DNA from: Cyclaneusma minus
Lineage: Eukaryota > Ascomycota > Leotiomycetes > Marthamycetales > Marthamycetaceae
Length of the DNA: 64,000 nucleotides
NCBI GenBank assembly: GCA_037179335.1
Contig: JAKZHN010000041.1
Span: forward strand, 275,798 to 339,797
Direction: 5' to 3'
The notes under the pieces were generated by a model. That model saw nothing but the letters and a program-made list of their open reading frames with translations, was not told the DNA's origin and searched no databases. Made by a program: the position numbers and the translations under genes. How positions within the stretch are numbered: position 1 is the stretch's first letter; the number at the start of each line of letters is the position of its first letter. This document shows, piece by piece, positions 11,027-24,200 of this stretch.

Positions 11027-11599
11027 TTACAGCATGCCCATGAAGCCAACCAGGAGACCACCGGCAAGGGCAGCGGAACCGGCCTTCATCATGGAGGAGG
11101 CGCCGGAGGCAGCAGTGGGGGTGGTCGAAGCGCTCTCGGTGGGAGAGGGAGTGCTGACAGCGCCGGTGGTGGTGACTGGAGCGACGGACGACTCGGTGCT
11201 GGTGGACACGGCAGTCGAAGAGGCAACAGTGGAGGTGACGACTGCGATCTTGTTAGGTGGGTCATTTTACTAGAGAAAGCTGGGAAACATACCACTGGAG
11301 ACGACGCTGCTGGGAACAACAACGGTGGAAGCGCTCTCAGAGGGAACGACCGACGAGCCAACAGACGAAGCGCTCTCGGAGGGAACGACCGACGAGACTG
11401 AGGGGACTTCTGAAGACATGGGCGAGCCGGGAGTCACAGAAGCCGTAGTAGCGGGGACCACCGAGGTAGGGGCAGCCGAGCTGGGGATGATCTCAGTCGA
11501 GCAAGCTGCGGTCTCGGTCACGGTGACGGTAACATCGGCCATGATGGGAGCAGCGAGCAGGGAGAGCACGAAGGCAGCGGTGCGCAGAGGGGCCATCAT
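11027..11599 (-). CDS. GPI-anchored Ser/Thr-rich cell-wall protein
   Basis: Exons 11599..11293 and 11241..11027 (51-nt intron, donor GTATGT, branch-like CTAAC, acceptor CGCAG) encode 173 aa. The protein opens with a signal peptide (hydrophobic core AAFVLSLLAA, residues about 8-18), continues as a Ser/Thr/Val/Pro-rich mucin-like region with near-duplicate SVVPSESAS segments, and ends in a hydrophobic tail (AALAGGLLVGFMGML) preceded by small residues suitable as an omega site. This architecture is typical of fungal wall or plasma-membrane GPI proteins with heavy O-mannosylation. No catalytic domain is visible. Two ATG codons lie in tandem, so translation may start at 11599 or 11596. Confidence 0.75.
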
Positions 11600-14453
11600 G
11601 ATTGCGGTGTTGAGGGAAGAGTTTGAGTGATTGAGGAGTTGATTGGATTTGGAGGATGGAGGAGGAAGAAGGTCGGTGGAGTGGTTTGTTTTGATTTAGG
11701 AAAAACGAGTGACCTGAAGCGCTTGCGGAGGCGAGAGGCGAGGATAGGCGACGGAAGAACTTGGAGGCGAGGAAGAGGGAAGAGGGCAAGATTCACAGGA
11801 ACTCAAGGCGCCGGCGGGGACGACAGAGATAAATAGGCGACGCCAAATAGCAGCGGCACTCGACAGACATGATTGAAGGGGGCTGGCTGGCTGCAAGCTT
11901 GCTGTACTGTGCTGCAGTGACGCCTGTCCTACAATTCTTGTGTGCCACTCAGGAATCAGGATCCACTTCCCAAGCCATCCCAACATGTTGCTTGGTTTTG
12001 TGCTCGCTGCCTCGATGTGGCAGCATATGTTTCCCCATGCTGCCCAAGTCGCCTCTGTGTTGTCGTGACACGTCCACATTCCGAGGTGCCCCAAGCGTGC
12101 GGGCCTGCAGATCTGCGATGGAAACTACCCGCCGCTTCATGTTCTTCTGCTGTGCCCTGGCTAAGCTCTTGCTGGCAAGTCCGTGACTTGTTTCTTGGAC
12201 ATCCCCCCGCATCGAGCAACGATCGCCTTCATGATGGCATCTCCAGCCGCCCTGAGACGCCTGGGCCAACCAGGTACCTGCCCATCGCAGCCGCACTCCT
12301 CGATTCTTGAAACATCCGGCTCAATTGCTGTTTTACCTTCATTTGAGAGTCTGCCATTGCACGGCAGCAGCTGTGCATGCGGCCAGCCCTTTGCTGTCAC
12401 ACCCGCCCAGCCTGTCAATTGGGAGAGAGTCCGCCGTCACAGAAGAGCTTTGTTGGCTGCCGTTATCGTTCAATTGACGTTGTCGCGAGACCAAGGTTTC
12501 TGTCAGCCAGAGCGGAGCGCATTCAACGTTGACTTTTCCCCAGCCACATACTTGCTTAAACCCCTTTTGGCAAAGCCTCCGCAGCCCGCATCGATAAATT
12601 GATCGCGGGATGCAACGTCGTCCACGGTCTCTAAACAGGTAGGTAAGAAACAACCTCGATATTCCCCCATCTTATTGCTCCACAGATCGCGAATATTCGC
12701 GAAGAATTTTATCCAAGTTTACGTGACTGTCAGCATCGCACCACAAAACCGGGAATTGTCCTGCAAATGGCTGCGAGACCCTGCCAATCACGCCTCCTCC
12801 CAGCAGCTTTCTTTTCCAAGATTTTCCGCGTACGAAGGAGTTCATCAAGGACGGGGGCCTTGGAGGAAGCAAGGGAGCGGGGAGATCAACAGGGATCAGG
12901 ATCTTGTTTTGCACCAGAATTCCCTCAGATGGGCCAGGCCGCAGCGCCACGCCACCAAGTGACCAACTGCTGTCGCCAGCTTTTCGGCCGACGGCAACGC
13001 GCAGGAAATGTGCCGGTTTAGAGGAGGAGGCTCTGAGGGGAGTGCTGGTTCCTGAGCCACCCAGGACAAAGTCTACAAGTATTGCTTATCCCCACTAGAT
13101 CTAGTTGTAGCTTTCTATCAGGACCATTCGCCGCTACTAGGAAGTAATACAGATAACCTGGATCAAGAGAAAAGGCCCCGTTGGTTTCGTACTGTCTTAG
13201 TACTGGAGCTCGTGTACACGCTGCTGGATCTGCTTCGGAGGCACGTTAAGGTACCTAAGCTTGAGGCAATCAAAGTCCGTCCCTTCTTCCAGACGAACAC
13301 CAAGGACCCAACAGAACTCGTGGATGTCCGAGACATACTCAAGCAAACCATACAACAACCACCGCTCCCGCATGTATTTTCAGCAGCATTTCGAAATTAG
13401 ACCAGAGGGAACACACCTATCCACGAGGCTGACAACAGCCACTGCACATGTAACCTGTCCGTCCACACGGTGTCCAACACCAACCTTCTCCGTCTCGTCT
13501 AACCACCATCCATCCCATCCATCCCACCGAAATACAAAAGGCAACGGACATCACATATCCGCCACCATCCCATCCCCCAAAAACGCCTACAAATTCCGTC
13601 ACTACGGTATCACGCTCCGTATCCAGCCCGTCCAGACCCCTTAAACTCGGTCACCAGCAGCAGAAAATCTATCATTTCGAGCACGTGACACAGGTCACAG
13701 AAGCACAGGTGGAACACGACATGCACACCCACACAAAATCCCCGTAGTAGCTTAGACTGCGTCGTCCACAGTACGAAGCCAGCGGCATGGAACGGCCGTA
13801 TGTGTGTCTCGAAAGTACCATGCCATCGTACAGCGACGCACACTTCCTGCACAAGTACAACATAAAATGAGCCTGTCTAATCTCCTTTAACCAAATGTTA
13901 TGTACTTTCGGATTTCGGAATCGGAATCGAACTTTCCTTTTCCTCAGTCACTTCACTACTATCACTGTAAGCCGAACCGATGAAATAATTTCGGTCTCTT
14001 TCGGATGATTCTCCGCTCTTTTTCTTCTCATACCATACTCTTTCTATGTACACGCACTGACCGAGACTCGCCATGGCTCCGCTGATCGTTTCATTTTGTC
14101 TTGTCTAAGAAAAAAAAAACCAAAAAAGCATGCCCATGATTGATGCGAGCTCCCTAAACTACCAGACTTCAATGGGAAGGAGGAATGATCTGAGACAAAG
14201 GTTCCGCCTTGCTGCCTACGCCCGCATGCATGTTCGAATGATGGGATTTAACGACAACAAAAAAGGAATAGACTTTCCACGCCATAACCCATGCAAGAAA
14301 TTCCCATCTTTTACTTTGGTGGTCCCTAGGTCGAGGTGAGAGAGAAGAAGAGTTTGAGGAGAAGGCCGACTGAGTGAGTATGTTGATCACACAATAGCGG
14401 TAATCGTGACAGTAGGGCGTTGCATCCGATATTCGAAGGACCGATATCTGCTA
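11600..14453. other. 2.8-kb intergenic region without supported genes
   Basis: ORFs occur here on both strands (for example 12183-12602 and 13261-13644), but none has recognisable domains, signal peptide or splice context. The first few hundred bases presumably hold the wall-protein promoter and the last part holds the 3' end of the TBC gene. A short unrecognised gene or non-coding RNA cannot be excluded. Confidence 0.4.
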
Positions 14454-17400
14454 CTAGTTATCGAGAGCCTTGCGCAAATCCGTCCATTTGCGCGTAAGAG
14501 CCTCGTGCTGTGCGTTGATCTGAACGTCCCGTCAGTAACACCCCTCACCAAATGTCACAAACTCAAGCAAGAAACCCAGCATGAAGCGGACTTACCTCAG
14601 CATACTGCATCTTAGTAGCCACCAGCGTCTGCTCCATCTCGGCCATCTCATCCTCCAACTTCGTATTCGCCTCCTGAACCTCCTGGTTACGCTTAATCAC
14701 CCTGTCCATCTCCTCTTTCAACTTCGCCTCCACCTCAGCCGGCTGCCTCTCAACCAGGTCTTTCAGCTCCTGATTCTGGGTCTCCAAACCCTCGTTCTGG
14801 TCGCGCAGCTCCTCGTTCTCGACTTTCGTGCGCACGAGCTCAGTCGCTAGGGCTGCGTGCTCACTATCGTGTTCCTGGACGCGCTCCTCCAGACTACGCA
14901 CTTTCAACGCCAAGGAGGCGTTTGCCGTTTTGAGATCTTGGAGCTCGGCTTCACGCGCGGCTTCTGCTTTGGTCTTCTCTTCCCACTCGGCTTCATAGGC
15001 TTTGAGGATTTCAGGGGTGATTTTGACGGCGCAGGCGTCTTGTACTAGCATGTCGGCGCGGTAGATCTCTTTGTCGATGCTGGCGCCTGAGCTTCCGAAG
15101 AAACCCGACTCCAGAATCGATCCGGCGGATGGTGATTGGTCGATGTAGACGTCGAACAAGCGGTCTTTCAGGAACGTGGTCAGTTGTGACATGTCGTTGA
15201 TTCCGAGAAGGGTGGAGGCATTCTTCTGCATGAGAACAATGCCAAACTTCAGGATAGCCTCAAGACCTTCACTCAGGATCAAATCGTAAATCCTAAGAAC
15301 AAGCTGGAGGGGGAATCGGTAGGCGAAAAGCGTCAAGAACCACTGAGTTGCGTACAAGTGAGGTGTGACTTGACGACGGTGGAGGTGGCAATAAAGTGCA
15401 GGCTCGAGGTCCTCCAGTAATCGCTCAAACTGATAAAGGTGCTTGTGTAGTCCGGGCATATCCTGTATGAATAGCTCTCGTAGGTGGTACTGGTTCATGA
15501 GGCGTACCAATAAGCTGAACGCCTCTTCCTCGGGCATCTATAAAGCGTTAGTTTGGGTCACTACCGGTGGGAATTCTTGCCTACGTTAAAGAGGAGGGGC
15601 ATGACGAGGAAGTTCATGCCCTGAGCATATCCCACACCCTGATCATACAATGCATACGCTTTGCAGATACCAAACAATCCTTCTTGCATTCCGGACGCCG
15701 CTGCGTATTTTGAATAGCTCGTTCTAGCGCCCAAGTCACGCTTGATAGCCTTCTCGAGCTTCTTCAAAGCATCGGCATCTTCTTTGGCCTTCTTCTTTCT
15801 CTCAGCCTGAGACAATGCTTGTGCTTTTGCCACACCTTCTGCGTCTTTCTCATGAGGCGACGGGGATCTCATGCCAGTGGTAGTAGGCGGTGTGGACTGA
15901 TCTGAATGAACTGAGGATGCAGACGATTTGACAGAATCCTTCTCTTTACCGCTACTGTTAGCAGATGCGGTGCCATTAGGATAGCTCTTGCGGTCCTCAT
16001 CCTTGTCCGTACCTCGGGTGAGTAGGACTCGATAGTAGTGTTCTAGCTCCTCGTTCTTGCTATGTGCGAGAACCTGCCAAACAACGCCTCGAATAGCGTG
16101 CGGAATACCGGTTGCAATAGCTTTGTTCAGTTCCTCTGCACTGCTTCGTGCCACAGCAGCAGGACCCTCGTAAACCACAGACTGCCATAAATCCCAATCG
16201 ACAGGGGCAGACGGATCAGCCAACGCGGATGGGCCAGCTGATACGCCCGACGCCGTTCCGGGGGCCAACGAGGGATTGATCGAAATTGGGTTTGGACTAA
16301 TGGGAGCAGGAGAGATAGGACCATTATCAGCCAGTCGTCCAACCATACTCGCAAGGCCACCTCCAGTTTTCTCTTCCTCGGGTAAGTGTTCGATGCCTAC
16401 TTCCTCCCGCAGTCTTGCTTGCTTGAATCGGTCACGCAAACTGTTTCGGGAGCCACGTCTGCCACTGCTATGCGTGTCTTGGCCTTCCTCGAGTTTGCTG
16501 AGCATTAATTCTGGGTTGCTGCTGATCGTCGCTATCGAAGATACCGTATCCCTCCTGTGATCGCCTTTCTGTGGTATGGTAGGTAGAGGTGCTTCTTTCG
16601 AAGCATTGTTCTTTCGCGAAAGCCAGGAAAATGGGCTCGTCAACGTTCTCGTCGGCGGGGGTGGAGGCGGAGGATCCATGGCTTTTGAAGGGACGGGGGG
16701 AGGGGCTGATGAGGTAGCTGTCGCAGTCGCAGATGGCGGGGGAGACCATGGCCCGGAAGGGAGTGCGCCAGAGAGACCTAGTAATGCGGCGGGCTTGTTT
16801 CTGGAAGCCATACCCTGTTTCGAAGATTCAGAGCCTGTGGCCACTCATTGTTAGCATGCTTCATACCGTATTCAGCTCGGTGCTAAATGTGCTAACAAAA
16901 GAAAAGCGGTCGCGGGACTCAGGAGCACAGCACCCCATCGTGATCTGCGCAAAGCTGTGTGCCAATGTATTCTAAATCTTACCTCTCGGAGTTTCTGCCG
17001 TCGAGTCCCCACCAAGTTCAACGCTATCCAGAGATGCGTCAGACGTTGTCGAGATCCTACGCGACGTGAGAGGTGATTCTGGCGAAGAACCACGGCTCGC
17101 GTCCTGGGAAATTTCCTTCTGCTCTTCCTCGACTACCGGCTCGGAGGGAATTGTTTGTAGTTCGGGGCTGGCAGTCCTGTTCGAGCCTGGAGATGAAGGG
17201 CGTCCAGTCAAAGATCTCGTGGACGGGGAGTCCGTTGGGCTTCGATTGACAGGTGTCGAGTCGGCGGCATCTTCGAATGTTTCCTGTGGGAGCAGTGAGT
17301 AGGGGATTTCAAAAACAGAAGTAAACACCAATCGCTGGAGTACCGGGCGGAGGAGTTTGTTCCACCACAGCAGCTCAGGGTACGCCCCCAAGCCTCCGGA

Positions 17401-17550
17401 AATGCATCGAAGCACCAGCAGTGCTCAAGCAGCTTAGTCGGTGTTTGACGGAGAAGGGTGCAGACTTACTCCTTCGCCGCCAGAGTGCTCAGCACTGGAC
17501 GTCTCTTCCGGGTGCTCCATGGCAGAAGTATGCGAGTCAACGTCGGCCAT
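14454..17550 (-). CDS. gyp5: Rab GTPase-activating protein, TBC domain, Gyp5-like
   Basis: Five exons (17550..17470, 17283..16983, 16834..15585, 15537..14596, 14519..14454) encode 879 aa. Introns have GTAAGT/GTAAGA/GTAGGC donors and CAG or TAG acceptors. After a long Ser/Pro-rich N-terminus with a polyproline tract comes the TBC domain: IRGVVW, the arginine-finger motif IxxDxxRT (Arg498), and the glutamine finger YAQGMN (Gln532). Both catalytic fingers are present, so active GAP function on a Rab GTPase is expected. The LLFN-MPEEEAF junction restores a conserved TBC segment. A C-terminal coiled coil (about 720-850) follows. Domain order matches yeast Gyp5/Gyl1, which act on Rabs in Golgi-to-plasma-membrane traffic; that substrate is inferred from family. 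The intron between exons 1 and 2 is long (186 nt), so an alternative first exon is possible. Confidence 0.85.
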
Positions 17551-20500
17551 GGTGTCTGGTGTCGACGTGGTTGTTGGATATGCAGGGTCTCCGTCTCTTG
17601 CGCGTGCACAGCGACGCGGCGGCTGCGCAGGTAGATGTGAGCAATGGTTGGGAATAGCAAATTCAGCGTCGTTAAAGGGGCGGCCAGGATTGCATGCGGT
17701 AAGACAATGCTCTGGATAAGAGCTTCTCACGAGATGCTATGGGGTTGCTGGACCGTTGCTCTCAATAATTTGAGCTGGGTCCCTTTGTCCAGGGTGGGCT
17801 CTAAATAAGCCCAATAAAGCGGGCAACACGCAGCGCGCCTGTCACATGAAAATCACCACTGGCACTCTACACAGAAATTCAATTGAGCCTTGCGCTACCT
17901 ACCTGCCATCGACGGGACAGCGTTGGCCGTTGTCTGTCCTCTGGTGCATCGAGGACGACAGGTTGGCTGAGCGTCTTTGCTAAGGTACTAGTAAGCCTCC
18001 TCTTAACCAGCAGGGGTCCTTTTGAACTTTGCTATGTGTGGTGTTTCAAGTGCATCAACCTCCCGCTAGTCAGTCAAGATGTTCTGGATTCATTATTCGA
18101 AGCTCATCATGGCCATTCGTCTGAGTCGGGACCTTGGAGAAGGAACTGGAGTTTGCGAACTACAATCATCCCATGTCGGTTGGTTTCCAGCTAATTTCGT
18201 GGTTTTTTATGCAGCCTCGGGGATCGGACATCATAAATTCATAATTGAAATTCACATCTTAAGCTGATCCGTTTCTTATGCACAGGCCAACACATAACCT
18301 GGCTCGTTGACCATGATTTAGGAGGAGTCCAAATAACCTCAATTTCGGACTTCTGATCTTCTATTATTGTACTTCCCTACGCGCCCTTGCTAGGGTGAGA
18401 ACAGATATGTAAAGTCTGCAAGGAGCCCCTGATCGTCTCGCGGTGGAGCTACACCCAGAGCATTAGCAATCCGAGATGCTTTCATCAACGCATCGTTGCT
18501 TAGAGTAGGTGGGGTAATTTGATCGTTCTCACAACCTCGAGTGCTCCAATTTATCGAAAACATTTCAAAGACAGTGGATGCTGGGATCAATCACACTTTC
18601 TCGAGACAGTGCCACAGTCCAATGATCTCAAGAGCCGAGAATGGAGACGAGGCGAACATCCGAACCAGAACTTGTCGTTCGGAACTATCCCGTCCCCCGA
18701 GAAATGGGAGTGTTCTCCAAAATTGGGAATATCCTGAACAACTAGGAATGTCTCAAATGGTGAGGACTATCCTGAATAATTAGGAATATTCCAGGTGTGT
18801 TGCAATACAGCGCCCTATCCTGCCTCAGGGTATATCTACCCACTGCAGGGAGCTCTCACTTAGATGGTAGGTAGGTAGATATAACCATGAATACACTCAA
18901 TTGCCTGCTATGCTTTCTATTACTAGTTTAAGTGATGACTCTGTTCTACCCACTTGATACCAACACAGTGAGTAGGAAATTCCGGACTCTCGAATAGCTG
19001 AAACCAGACGTCCATTGGGACCACTCACCACTACTGTATATTGATATCAGAGAGGGGGTGCAGACAATTCTCGTCCCACCGTATACTTAGACTTCGTCAT
19101 CTGAAATGATCCGGGCACTTTCTAGGTTGTTTATGTCAGCCGTGGCTAAAACTTTATAATAAAGGGCAACTTGAATAATGAATGACTTCAATCGAATGTT
19201 AAGTCGCGAATAGATAGAGTACACATGAAATACCTTCAGGCTGTCAGTCCGACTTTGACTTCTCACTTCAACTCATTACTCAACTCCAAGTGTAACTTCT
19301 AATTTCTAAGTTCAGGCTCAACCTCAAACTCAAATTTCAAGCTCAGCTTCAAGTTTTCAAGTTGTGAAACTGTTTTTTACCCCAAGGCAGGAATAAAGAA
19401 ACGCTGAGCAACAACTCACAACAACATTCTCTTTTGAACCCCAAGAATTCAATACTCTGAGCCATTTACCGATTATCATTGGACTTGTATGACTACAGTC
19501 AGATTTCGGATAGAAAACACCTATGATACAATGATTTAGCTACTTGCTTGAATTTCTTAATATACAGCCTGAACTTGTTAGTACTGTATCCCTAGCAGTG
19601 GAAAGATGTGTTTCTAGGATATGAATAGTTTCGTTACTTTGCTCTCAGCTTCTTGACCTTTTCAAGTAGCACTATGTCACTTGCGCCCATACAAAATAGA
19701 ACCTCCCTGAAACTCCCGTCCCAACGGATTTAACCTTTGGTGGTGATATTAGTGTCAAGCTGTAGAACTTAAAACTTTCGTGTTACGGGAAGTAGATATT
19801 ATGACTTAAACTGTTTGTTTAAATATTTGAATGAGTGATCGGTGGGGGGTTTGACCACTGCCATCTCCGTGCCTTCTCCTGGAATGGGGTAGGAGAGGCG
19901 GTGTTCAAACCTCTCTATTAAGCAATGATATTGACCCAAGACCCAAGTCACCGACCCACCATTCACCAAGTGACCAAGTCATTAGGAACAATACAAGCTG
20001 GCAGAAATGACTCAAGTGAAACAGGAGTACGTTACCCCGGAATAATGAGGCTGAATCTGAGTGTTAGTAATTTATATCAGGATTAGGGAATACTGAATAG
20101 CGAGAATCCAGCTATTTAGGTAGGAGTCAATAATTGAAAAGAATGAAATATACAGAGAATTGGAAAGAATACATGTACAAATAGTAGGAAAATCAAAGAC
20201 ACCAAAAGAATAAAAAGGCTAGAAAGATTCCGATGACTGCAAGAGATTCAAGTCGTTCAAACATCAGAAATCATAAATGGTCCACCCCGATATATCGAGT
20301 AGGATCTTGTGTTAGTAGAAGTATAAGACATCTAGCCCACTTTCGAGACCCAAAGAATAAAGATAAAAGACTAGCCACTACACGATCATCCAATATGTTG
20401 GGTTTTTGACTTGGAGAATCATGGAAGACGCTGCAAATCGAGGTGGGATGTAAAAACTGATCCTGGATGAGCAGCAATCCTTCACCTCGATATCATAGAT

Positions 20501-21234
20501 GCTTCGTGGAGGACAACAGAGGTAGCTGCCAGGTACCGAATTTACTGGTGATCTCTTGTATGCTAATCCGACAACCAGCACGGAATACAGAGAACAGGAC
20601 GCGTCTGAAGAAACAATCGGCTCGTTTGTGCGAGGAGCCAGATGGTTGATGCGGGCTGAGGATTTAAAGATCCTTTCAACGTGGGGCACAGGGTGGTCCA
20701 AGCGCTAAAGATTGCCTGGAGCTCGGTTTAATATGTCGTTCGGTCGCGGCGTCGTATCTCAACTTCTTCACCACCCGCCCACTCTCTCATCGCCCGTCTC
20801 CAAAAACTCCGACTCCCACCGCTGCTGCTCCCCTCGCAGCATCTCTCCGCTGCAAATCCTGAAGTCCCGCGTTCAAGGCAAGAAAGGCGACCTGCACCGT
20901 CTTCCTTTCCAACACCTTCGTTGAGCGGCCACTTCCACCTTCCCGCTTCACCCTCTTTCTCCCGTCGCCAAAAGCGAATCCGCCTTGTCACTTTCACTTT
21001 GCCTGATTGTGACCAGGAACTGCTTACGACTACTACGGCTGATCTTCGCGTCTTCCGTCCTCGCAGTCACACCACCAAGGAACTGCCACCGTTCCTACCA
21101 CTTCCTTTACTCCAAAGACCTTGGAGACTGGGTGCTCCTCCTGCTCTGCCAAGCTGTCGAGCTCCAGCCTAACTTGAAGGTAGTGGAGTGGGTCCATCAC
21201 AGTTCACTGCGGCTTTGCCGCACCCACCACCATC
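17551..21234. other. 3.7-kb AT-rich intergenic region, no supported genes
   Basis: The divergent promoters of the TBC gene and tom1 lie at its two ends. The middle (about 18.0-20.6 kb) is AT-rich with stop codons in every frame and contains weak local repeats: two copies of a TATCCTGAA-containing segment near 18725-18790, and CT/AA-rich words such as CAAACTCAAATTTCAAGC around 19310-19360. A short minus-strand ORF at 18390-18590 has coding-like composition but no start context or recognisable domain. The region reads like decayed repeat-derived DNA. Confidence 0.5.
19847..19914. repeat. Imperfect inverted repeat / hairpin
   Basis: GGTTTGACCACTGCC on the left pairs with GGCGGTGTTCAAACC on the right (13 of 15 positions), and an inner TCTCC/GGAGA stem continues toward a loop around GGAATGGGGTA. 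The total span is about 68 nt. It could be a remnant of a small transposable element or a structured transcript; no TA or longer target duplication is obvious. Confidence 0.5.
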
Positions 21235-24200
21235 ATGGTCAGGATCGAGAAGTCGATGCAGCAAAAGCACAAGGAGAGTCTGGTAAGCTGATCCTCCGCC
21301 AATGGACTATTGAACCGCTGCTAACTACTCTGCCGAAGTCGCCATGGGTGAAGGACTTTGTCACAGAAGCCTCATCGGCCTCATCGGTCCCTTTGCCTCT
21401 CCTCCCAGAATATCTGCGCACCTTCCCCACACGATGGCCGTTTCCACGGGGCGATTTGTACCACTGGATCCCTCTGCTCAACCGGTTCGATACAATTCTT
21501 GAGAAGTTCGTCGCCATTTATTCCTTGCAGACCCCACAGATGCGAGACTTTGCCACCGAGCTTCTCGAGACGGAGAAGTGGAAGGATGAGCACGATCTGG
21601 TCAAGCTTGGCTACGAGCGCGATGGTGACAGGCAGTTGGTAATGGCAGTCTTGGATTTTTCCAAACTGCTGTTCGAGAACTGCGGAAACCGCAGTATCTA
21701 CGCAAGCAGCCCGCATCTGGAATGCCTTCTGAACACCACCTCGTTGCCTCTGCTCGCAAGCACGCTCGCGCTGTGTTCTCAGCTTGCCCAGCGGTACAAT
21801 GCCTCTCTCAAGAAGATGTCTGGCTCGGCCCGGCATATGAGCTCTGCTCTCCTCGCAAATCACTACAATATCCAACTGGACCGAGTAGTTGAATTAGCCC
21901 AACCTTTCTCCAAAACGGCGATCAAGGTAGAGCCCCAAGTACCACAAACTCCGGTGACACCGAGTGTGAAGGGCAAGGAGAAAGGCCACTTTGGCTCGCC
22001 GGCGGCGACGCAAAAGCCAGTGACGGTCACAACTTATGCGACCGACCTTGTTGCCATGGCTAAGGGCACGTCATCTGCAGGTAACAGTCCTCAGACTGTC
22101 CGTCGGTCCTCCTCGAGCGCAGCATTGCCATCGTCTAGCCAAGCCGGCTCATGGGAGGAATGGGGCAATGTCCGATTTACTTACTACCCGAAGCCGTCAG
22201 CCAGTGAGACGGTACCTTCGGGATCGACGTCTACGGATGCCGCTCCTGCCACCCCAAGCTTGAGGTTGTCGTCAAGGAGATTGACCATGGCTCAACACCA
22301 GTTGCAAGATACCCATGAGCCACCTCCAGTGGCTGCCGTTGCCGTCCCTAATGGTGCAAAGGTACTCGAGGTCCCTAGCTACAAGATCGCGTCTTCTTCT
22401 TTACACGAGATTCTGAACGAATACCTGCCAGGGGTTCCAGACAGCGCTACTTTTGAATTTCTGTCAAAACTCAGGGTTGCCAAAGCTCTGATGGAATCTG
22501 AAGAGACCCGCCGCCAGATCTTAGCAATTCGAATACTTGCTATCACAAACCTCGCCTGGATCCACAGTGAGACTGTCCTTCACGAGAAAGTGCTCAAGCA
22601 TGATTCCGAAGAACCACGAAGGTTACAGCTGGTCTACCAGTTGACCGAGTTGCTGCATGATTCGGCTACCAAGGATGGTGGTATTCCGAGAGGTCTCCAG
22701 ACCATTGCAATGGATGCACTCTATGCTCTCGCGCAGCATTCTACAAAACATTCCGATGTGTGCGGCGCCCTCAGTACTCATCTTAGCCATGGAGTTATCC
22801 TCTACATCGTGAGAAGGGCTGTCGCTGAGATGAGCGAGCCCGAATCTACACAGGCTCAGGACGAATGGAGGAACTCTCTGTTCACGCTCCTGCAGCATGT
22901 AGTCTCTCTCATGCGCGCTGGACAAGATCTGGTTACCGCGGGGTTGATGCCGATCCTGGTCGAAGTTTTGACTCTACGGACCGAAGCAGCTGAGCGCACA
23001 TACCCCAGAGTCCTCAGCTTATTTGAGAACATTGTGTACAACGTCCGCGATGCAGTTATGAGCTTGGTCAACGCAAATGGCTTAGATGCCATCTCGGACT
23101 TGTGTGTCCACGAGGTCAAGTCGGCATCTGAGCTCGCTGTCTCTGGAACGGGTTTGCCAAGTAACCAGCGGTCTGCCGCCGTGGACTTTCAGATCCAGTT
23201 TTTCCAGCAGCAAACTCTGAAATGGCTCTTCAAATTCATCCACAGAATGATGACAACCTCTGGCGGCTTTGGCACCAACCTTGACCGCTTACTACGCAAT
23301 TTGATCGATTCATCGGCATTGCTAGGCAGCTTGCGTGAGGTAATTGAGCATGGCCCTCGTTTCGGCTCCAGTGTGTGGACCAATGCAGTTCACATTCTCA
23401 TCGACTTCGTCAACAACGAGCCAACGAGTTTTGCTGTTATCGCAGAAGCTGGTCTGAGTAGAGCGGTTCTCGAAGCAGTCACGAACAAGCCAATCGACAT
23501 GCCTTCTGAAACTAAGGAGACCCAGTCACTCGATGAGGCAGCTGACGAAGCAGATTCCCCCGCACGAACAGATGAAGATGCCGGCGCTTCAGTAGTAGAA
23601 GACAACCTTCCCCACCCGCCGACTGCTGAAATGCTTGAGGCTCCACGTGGGCACAAGCTAGCAGGTGGTATCTTGCCTTCCGTCGAGGCAATTAACGTCA
23701 TACCTCAAGCCTTCTCGGCCATATGTCTCAACCCCGCCGGCATGAAGATGTTCCAAGCGTCAAACGCACTTGCAAGTTTCTTCGAGATCTTCGAGAGCTA
23801 TGAGCATGTCAAGTGCCTTGAGAGCGATAGGGATGATACAGCTGCGGGTCTAGGGTCGGCGTTTGATGAGCTTTTCCGTCACCACCCGAGCCTGACTAAG
23901 ACCATCATGAACGCAACAATTGATATGGTAGCTCGAGTTGTACATTTGTGCAAAGCGAAGGCTGCTGAAGACAAGCAGGGTGCAAAGCTGTGGATTATCG
24001 ATGCTTCTGGTAAGCTGGTCGCGGCCGGCGATGCCTCCAGTGAACCCGTTTCGGCTACAGGTAAGGGCAAAGAGAAGGCTATCAGCGATGATGTCGAGAT
24101 GAAGGATGTTCCGGAGGACACCAGACCGTCCAACGTTCGGCCTGCAGCTTCAGATGCTGATGCTTCCGTAACACCTTATGTTACAGCTTTGGCCTCCTTT

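Noticed and set aside
12183..12602. Plus ORF of 139 codons
   Set aside because: Low-complexity, no domain, overlapped by other frames of similar length; likely chance.
17284..17415. Possible alternative TBC exon beginning MLRCISGGLG
   Set aside because: It lies inside the intron between exons 1 and 2; the TTTCCTG/CCCACAG acceptor is better and joins in frame.
18390..18590. Minus ORF of 66 codons with coding-like composition
   Set aside because: No start context, no domain and no upstream exon; it could be a decayed gene fragment, but support is inadequate.
20640..20720. Segment resembling a tRNA D-arm (GGTGGTCCAAGCGCTAA)
   Set aside because: No acceptor stem, no anticodon loop and no GTTCGA-type T-arm could be paired.
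20985..21234. N-terminal extension of the tom1 ORF
   Set aside because: It is in frame only because no stop intervenes; a GTAAGC donor, CTAAC-like branch and acceptor after 21282 give the conserved N-terminus from 21235.
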